Of a DNA stretch of 64,000 nucleotides, positions 60,569 through 64,000 are shown piece by piece. The position numbers were made by a program, and so were the translations under genes. Source of the DNA: Thermocrinis ruber (lineage in GTDB: Bacteria; Aquificota; Aquificia; Aquificales; Aquificaceae); NCBI RefSeq assembly GCF_000512735.1, contig NZ_CP007028.1:372001-436000 (forward strand), given 5' to 3'. The notes under the pieces were generated by a model, which ran no database searches, was not told where the DNA came from, and saw nothing but the letters and a program-made list of their open reading frames with translations. The first letter of the stretch is position 1. Each line of letters begins with the position of its first letter.

Positions 60569-61219
60569 ATGAGACTCCTTTTCTTGCTTTTGAGCCTTTG
60601 GGCTTTGTCTTTTGCACAGGATAATCCTATAAGGGTTTTTGTTAATCTTGCCCAATCCACCCAGATAGCACCCGATATATACATTCTTACCTTGACCATC
60701 TCTACGGAAGCAGATAAAGAAATAAAAGCCCTCTCTTTACTGGGAAGGGTAGATAGAGAGCTGAGCCAACTGGGACTTTCTTACTCTGGAGGGAACTATT
60801 GGGTGGATAGAAAGTGTTTTATGGAAAAGAACACCCAAAAATGCGAAGGTTTTAGGGCTCAAGCCTTATACCAGTTCAGATTAAAGGATGCCAAAGACCA
60901 AGACCTGATACTTCAAAAGCTTGCCCAAATGGAGGGCATAAGCTTTTCCATCCATGGGACCCAATGGATTGTTTCCGAAAATGCTCAGGAAGCCAAAAGG
61001 AAAGAGCTAATGTTTTCTCTCCTTGACAAAGCGACCGCATTTGCCACCGAAATTAGCAAAAAGCTTAAAAGGGAATGCCAAATAGAAAGCATAACCTACG
61101 ACGGTCCACTGCTTTACTTACCCACATATGCAGAAGTCAAAGGCATATCTGCACCTCAACCTACCAAAGACCTGCAAACTATAACCGTTTTTATGAGGCT
61201 TTCTTTGATTTGCAAATAA
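60569..61219 (+). CDS. Secreted SIMPL-domain (DUF541) protein
   Basis: A 216-residue protein with a signal peptide (MRLLFLLLSLWALSFAQ). Mature part matches SIMPL/DUF541 proteins: ISTEADKEIKALSLLGRVDRELSQLGL, FRLKDAKDQDLI and the LTISTEAD opening. Such proteins are periplasmic or outer-membrane oligomers of unclear role. Preceded by a TATAAT 7 bases from the ATG. It faces away from the helical protein gene. Confidence 0.82.
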   Translation: MRLLFLLLSLWALSFAQDNPIRVFVNLAQSTQIAPDIYILTLTISTEADKEIKALSLLGRVDRELSQLGLSYSGGNYWVDRKCFMEKNTQKCEGFRAQALYQFRLKDAKDQDLILQKLAQMEGISFSIHGTQWIVSENAQEAKRKELMFSLLDKATAFATEISKKLKRECQIESITYDGPLLYLPTYAEVKGISAPQPTKDLQTITVFMRLSLICK

Positions 61220-61262
61220 TGTCCTAAATAAGCTTTCTATAAACACTATAGGAGGGTTTGGG

Positions 61263-61925
61263 ATGTGGTTAATATTTCTGTTGATAAGCTTTGGGTATTC
61301 CATAGGGTTAGGCACTTTTGAAGTATTAAGAGGGGTCTGTCCAGTTCCTCCAGTCGTTGAGTTCAATCCAAAAAGCATGCAGACACGTATATTTTGTCAA
61401 AAATGTCCTCCTTTCACCACCAAGGGTGGTATGGGTGAACCCTTGAACCGCACCGCAGATTTTGTAATAGAATACACTTTAAAGGTAGGAAACCTCTGGC
61501 TTGCGGTGTATCACAGCTATAAATGTGAGCCTCACGCCAGCAATTTCGGAGGGTATATAGTATTCAATGAAGAGGGAAGTCTGCTCCATGCAGAAAGCGG
61601 ATATCCTGGACAATGTCAGAATTTATCCACCGAAGACATTCTCTGCCTAAATCACTATATGGCTCAAGGCATTCTAATCACTCGTATATCCCACTGTAAG
61701 ATAGCCTCTAAATACAAACTCTCATGCGAACAGATATTTGCTACTGACACAGACATTGAAAAAAAGGACAAAATCCAGTATATAAAAAAACTCTATATCA
61801 AAGACAAAGACCACTTTTACTTTGAGGTAAATCAAGAAGGTAAGCTTTATCCTGTTCACTGCAAAAGAAATGGTGATGTTTTTAATTGCAAAGGACTTGA
61901 GAAATTAAAAAAGAGTATGCCGTGA
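61263..61925 (+). CDS. Secreted cysteine-rich protein of unknown function
   Basis: A 220-residue protein with an N-terminal signal (MWLIFLLISFGYSIG) and ten cysteines, including FCQKCPP and FNCKG, suited to periplasmic disulfides. It opens near LRGVCPVPPVVEFNP. No haem motif (no CxxCH), no family known to me. A TATAGGAGGGTTTGGG Shine-Dalgarno supports the ATG at 61263. It follows the SIMPL gene by 43 bases. Confidence 0.72.
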   Translation: MWLIFLLISFGYSIGLGTFEVLRGVCPVPPVVEFNPKSMQTRIFCQKCPPFTTKGGMGEPLNRTADFVIEYTLKVGNLWLAVYHSYKCEPHASNFGGYIVFNEEGSLLHAESGYPGQCQNLSTEDILCLNHYMAQGILITRISHCKIASKYKLSCEQIFATDTDIEKKDKIQYIKKLYIKDKDHFYFEVNQEGKLYPVHCKRNGDVFNCKGLEKLKKSMP

Positions 61926-62140
61926 GAGTTTTGGTCTTTACTCTGCTGTTTGTTCTTGGGCTCTTTGCCTACTCCCAAGAGATCCTTAAGGGGTCTGCTA
62001 AGGATCACAAAAAATTGTTCATATACAGCTTGAGAGGAGGTGATGGTTCTGTGATAAGGATAGATTTGGTAAATGTCAATCAGGATGTCGGAATTTCCTT
62101 AATAGTAGGCGAAGTTAGCTTAGAAATGATCCATCTGTAG
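61922..62140 (+). CDS. Short exported ORF, possibly truncated
   Basis: A 72-codon frame from a GTG that overlaps the preceding stop (GTGA). It has a signal-peptide-like start (MRVLVFTLLFVLGLFAYSQ) and then about 50 residues, but it ends inside the 3' end of the convergent MATE gene, overlapping by 61 bases. Such an overlap is unusual here, so it may be a truncated remnant of a longer exported protein or a short real gene. Function unknown. Confidence 0.4.
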   Translation: MRVLVFTLLFVLGLFAYSQEILKGSAKDHKKLFIYSLRGGDGSVIRIDLVNVNQDVGISLIVGEVSLEMIHL

Positions 62141-63447
62141 GCAAGGTAAAAGATCAGTGCCCTTAAAGTGGTCTCCACGCTCATAAAGACCCAAGGCACG
62201 ATTGGAGAGGGAAAGAACTTTAAAAAGACATAAGAAGGGATTATCCTGAAAAGCCAAAAGGAGGAGATGTTGATCATAAGAGGTATGTGGGTCTTTCCCA
62301 TGCCTTTTAAGGCTCCCGAGTATATGCTGGCGTATGCCATCTGGGGCTGAGATAGGGCTACGATTACCAAATAATATACCGCTAAATCCACCACCTCTGG
62401 GTCCTTTACAAAGATGTAGGAAAATTCCCTTGGGAATAGTAGCAGAAATACTCCAGCCAGACCCATTATAAGGGCGGTAAGGTGGGCTATGGTGGATATG
62501 CCACGATGTAAGCCCTTATAGTTTCCAGCACCAAAGTTCTGTCCGGAGACTATAGTGGAGGCGATCATAAACCCAAAGCCAACCATAAAAGACACACTCT
62601 CAACCCTCAAACCCACTTGGTGCGCAGCGAGTGCTTTGTCTCCAAATCTGGCAACCATACCCACAAAGATGTTAAAGGAGAGGCTGGTGATAGCCCTTTC
62701 AAGGGCGGTGGGACTGCCAATTCTCAGCATCTTTAGAAGAACATCCCTTCCTAGGTCTAGTCTTACAGGGAAGGGTCTTCTGTAGGCAATGTATAGGTAA
62801 AGGTATGCCAAAAGACCAAGTATTTCTGCAATGACCATTCCCCAGCCTGCACCCGCCACCTCCAACCTGGGCAAGCCAAACTTTCCGTATATGAGAAGAT
62901 AAGAAAAGATTATGTCTGTCAAACTTATTAAAAGGTCTATTTTGAAGGGGGTCTTTGTGTCTCCGTAGCCGTTGTAAGCGCCGTAGAAGACATCTAGGAG
63001 AAAGCCCAAGGTAATAAAGAGAAATATGGGTTTTAGGTATTGGTAGGATACTTCTGCCACCTCCTTTGAGGCACCAAATTGCACCATAAGGGCTGTGGTT
63101 ATGTCTGCACCAAAAAAGGTCAAAGGTATGGCAATCAAAAAGGCTAAGATCAGTCCCCATAGAAAGGCTGGAGAAGGGTCCTTTCCTGCACCCACCCTTT
63201 GGGCTATTAACACGGATGTGCCCGTGTAAGACAAAGCCGATAGGGAATACACAAACCAAAGCATGCTGTTGGAGTATCCCACTCCCGCCACCGCGGTGGA
63301 AGAAATACCCGAAACCAATATAAGGGACACACTAGTTTCTACCGCGTAAAGCAGGTTTGAGAAGATGATGGGTAATGCAAGCTTTGAAACTTTTTTACCT
63401 ATGGTTATCCTGTCTTCTGAAGGGTCTATGAGAATTTTATTGTCCAT
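62080..63447 (-). CDS. MATE-family multidrug/toxin exporter
   Basis: A 455-residue protein with 12 predicted helices in two halves. LALPIIFSNLLYAVETSVSLILV and GYSNSMLWFVYSLSALSYTGTSVLIAQRVGAG open the first, and RIGSPTALERAITSLSFNIFVGMVARFGDKALAAHQVGLRVES the second. It is of NorM/DinF-type, driven by Na or H gradient. The substrate cannot be inferred. The start overlaps the patatin stop by 11 bases, giving a co-transcribed pair. Confidence 0.93.
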   Translation of the reverse strand: MDNKILIDPSEDRITIGKKVSKLALPIIFSNLLYAVETSVSLILVSGISSTAVAGVGYSNSMLWFVYSLSALSYTGTSVLIAQRVGAGKDPSPAFLWGLILAFLIAIPLTFFGADITTALMVQFGASKEVAEVSYQYLKPIFLFITLGFLLDVFYGAYNGYGDTKTPFKIDLLISLTDIIFSYLLIYGKFGLPRLEVAGAGWGMVIAEILGLLAYLYLYIAYRRPFPVRLDLGRDVLLKMLRIGSPTALERAITSLSFNIFVGMVARFGDKALAAHQVGLRVESVSFMVGFGFMIASTIVSGQNFGAGNYKGLHRGISTIAHLTALIMGLAGVFLLLFPREFSYIFVKDPEVVDLAVYYLVIVALSQPQMAYASIYSGALKGMGKTHIPLMINISSFWLFRIIPSYVFLKFFPSPIVPWVFMSVETTLRALIFYLAYRWIISKLTSPTIKEIPTS

Positions 63448-64000
63448 GAAAGTCCTTCATTACCTCCAAGGTCTTTTTGTAGCCAAGATAGTAGAGCTCA
63501 TCCAATTTCCATAGATTGTATGGAGAGTAATTCTCCAAATCGGGCACTATGACCACATTGCATAGCTCCTTCCTTTTATCTGCGTTAGACCTGACCGCCA
63601 AAAGAAAGCTTCTTATTAGCACCGCAAACATACTCCTTGGCTTTCCAATGGTAGAAGTAGGATTAACATCTACGCCCACTATGAAAAGCCCTTTGTTCTG
63701 CACAGGCTCCACCGGAAGGTTGTTGGTAATACCTCCGTCCAAAAGCAGAAAGTTTTTAAACTTCACCGGTTCAAAGATACCAGGCAATGCACAGCTTCCA
63801 AGGAGGGGTTCATAGAGTTCTCCTTCCGAAAAGTAAAGGGTGTTTCCACTAAGGATATCTAAAGCGCATATATGAAACTCCCTTTTTAACTCCTCAATGC
63901 GCTCTACCTCTAGGTAGTCCTTTAGAAACCTCTTTGCGTCCATCAGGGAAAAAAATCCCAACTTTGGAAGTCTTGGCTTTATATATCTGAGCCAGTGTTT
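63437..64000 (-). CDS. Patatin-like phospholipase (partial, N-terminus off window)
   Basis: The minus frame is open from the right edge to a TAA at 63437, giving 187 codons of the C-terminal part. It contains ALPGIFEPVKFKNFLLLDGGITNNLPVEPV, where DGG carries the catalytic Asp of the Ser-Asp dyad; the GxSxG serine would lie upstream, off the window. VGVDVNP follows. RssA-type lipases hydrolyse phospholipids or acyl esters. It overlaps matE by 11 bases. Any TTG start at 63961 is not real. Confidence 0.88.
   Translation of the reverse strand, partial: KHWLRYIKPRLPKLGFFSLMDAKRFLKDYLEVERIEELKREFHICALDILSGNTLYFSEGELYEPLLGSCALPGIFEPVKFKNFLLLDGGITNNLPVEPVQNKGLFIVGVDVNPTSTIGKPRSMFAVLIRSFLLAVRSNADKRKELCNVVIVPDLENYSPYNLWKLDELYYLGYKKTLEVMKDFHGQ

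Noticed and set aside
62699-63259. 186-codon frame within the MATE gene on the same strand
   Set aside because: Out of frame with a well-supported exporter, no motif, Cys/His-rich by chance.
63437-63961. Complete patatin gene starting at 63961
   Set aside because: The codon there is TTG and the frame stays open to the window edge; it is the C-terminal part of a longer gene.
1-64000. CRISPR arrays, insertion sequences, prophage or integrase genes
   Set aside because: No spaced direct repeats, transposase motifs or att-like repeats were found; the window looks like stable chromosome.

Overview
The window looks like a chromosomal segment of a thermophilic, chemolithoautotrophic bacterium of the Aquificaceae (Hydrogenobacter/Thermocrinis/Aquifex group). 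The main reasons are a stand-alone citryl-CoA lyase, a fumarate reductase/succinate dehydrogenase-type Fe-S subunit (both reverse TCA cycle), a separate 5'-3' exonuclease protein instead of a Pol I domain, an archaeal-type 3-dehydroquinate synthase II, DapL, a B-type (ba3-like) haem-copper oxidase, and very dense coding with many ATGA overlaps. No insertion sequence, prophage, CRISPR array or rRNA operon was seen. Only one tRNA (Pro, GGG) was found. No gene-free stretch exceeds 300 bases.

Layout. 1-1274: two multihaem c-type cytochromes (minus strand), the first running off the left edge. 1351-7367: queA, flgF, 5'-3' exonuclease, thiE, a CoA-binding protein, gcvPA, gcvH and a degenerate nucleotidyltransferase-like protein. 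7461-10524: ba3-type oxidase operon (IIa, II, I, Sco) behind a promoter overlapped by two 17-bp operator-like palindromes. 10607-16282: K+ uptake pair, lpxK, a flippase-like membrane protein, thyX with a large internal insertion, thrB. 16254-20700: a PriA with its helicase motifs eroded, an exported truncated globin, a Crp/Fnr regulator, frdB-like and pgsA. 20671-30882: tamB, a helix-turn-helix protein, tRNA-Pro, an HU-like protein, rpsA, ubiA, archease, dapB, thrS.

30886-36675: an oxidative-stress-looking group (Hdr/GlpC-like Fe-S protein with a Fur-type operator in its promoter, a peroxiredoxin, a YaaA-like protein), then a glycosyltransferase, comF, an alaC-like aminotransferase and dksA. 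36787-43570: PpiD/SurA-like chaperone, citryl-CoA lyase, superoxide dismutase, THEP1 NTPase, a flavin/Fe-S electron-transfer subunit, dapL, a CBS/degenerate GGDEF/PDC protein, a CDGSH protein. 43574-49016 (minus): pncA, glycosyltransferase, 3-dehydroquinate synthase II, hemC, a fluoride channel between two DUF190 proteins, and a radical-SAM/HhH protein. 49046-56761 (plus): nuoE, nuoF, glyA, EAL-HDOD protein, hemN, an orphan ABC ATPase and a CNNM/CorC protein. 56860-60129: arsenic operon (arsR, small thioredoxin, permease, arsC, arsB). 60113-64000: an unknown helical protein, a SIMPL protein, a secreted cysteine-rich protein, a short doubtful ORF, a MATE exporter and a patatin-like phospholipase cut by the right edge.

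The genes fit a microaerophilic autotroph: carbon fixation (ccl, frdB), one-carbon/glycine metabolism (gcvH, gcvPA, glyA), respiration (oxidase, NuoEF, cytochromes, UbiA, HemC/HemN) and protection from oxygen and arsenic. A recurring pattern is a TATAAT-like box 7-11 bases before a start codon with no Shine-Dalgarno sequence, which suggests frequent leaderless transcripts. No single undescribed multi-gene system stands out. The strongest leads are the pseudo-helicase PriA, the inserted ThyX, the FluC/double-DUF190 unit, the CBS-PDC protein and the two operator-promoter arrangements.
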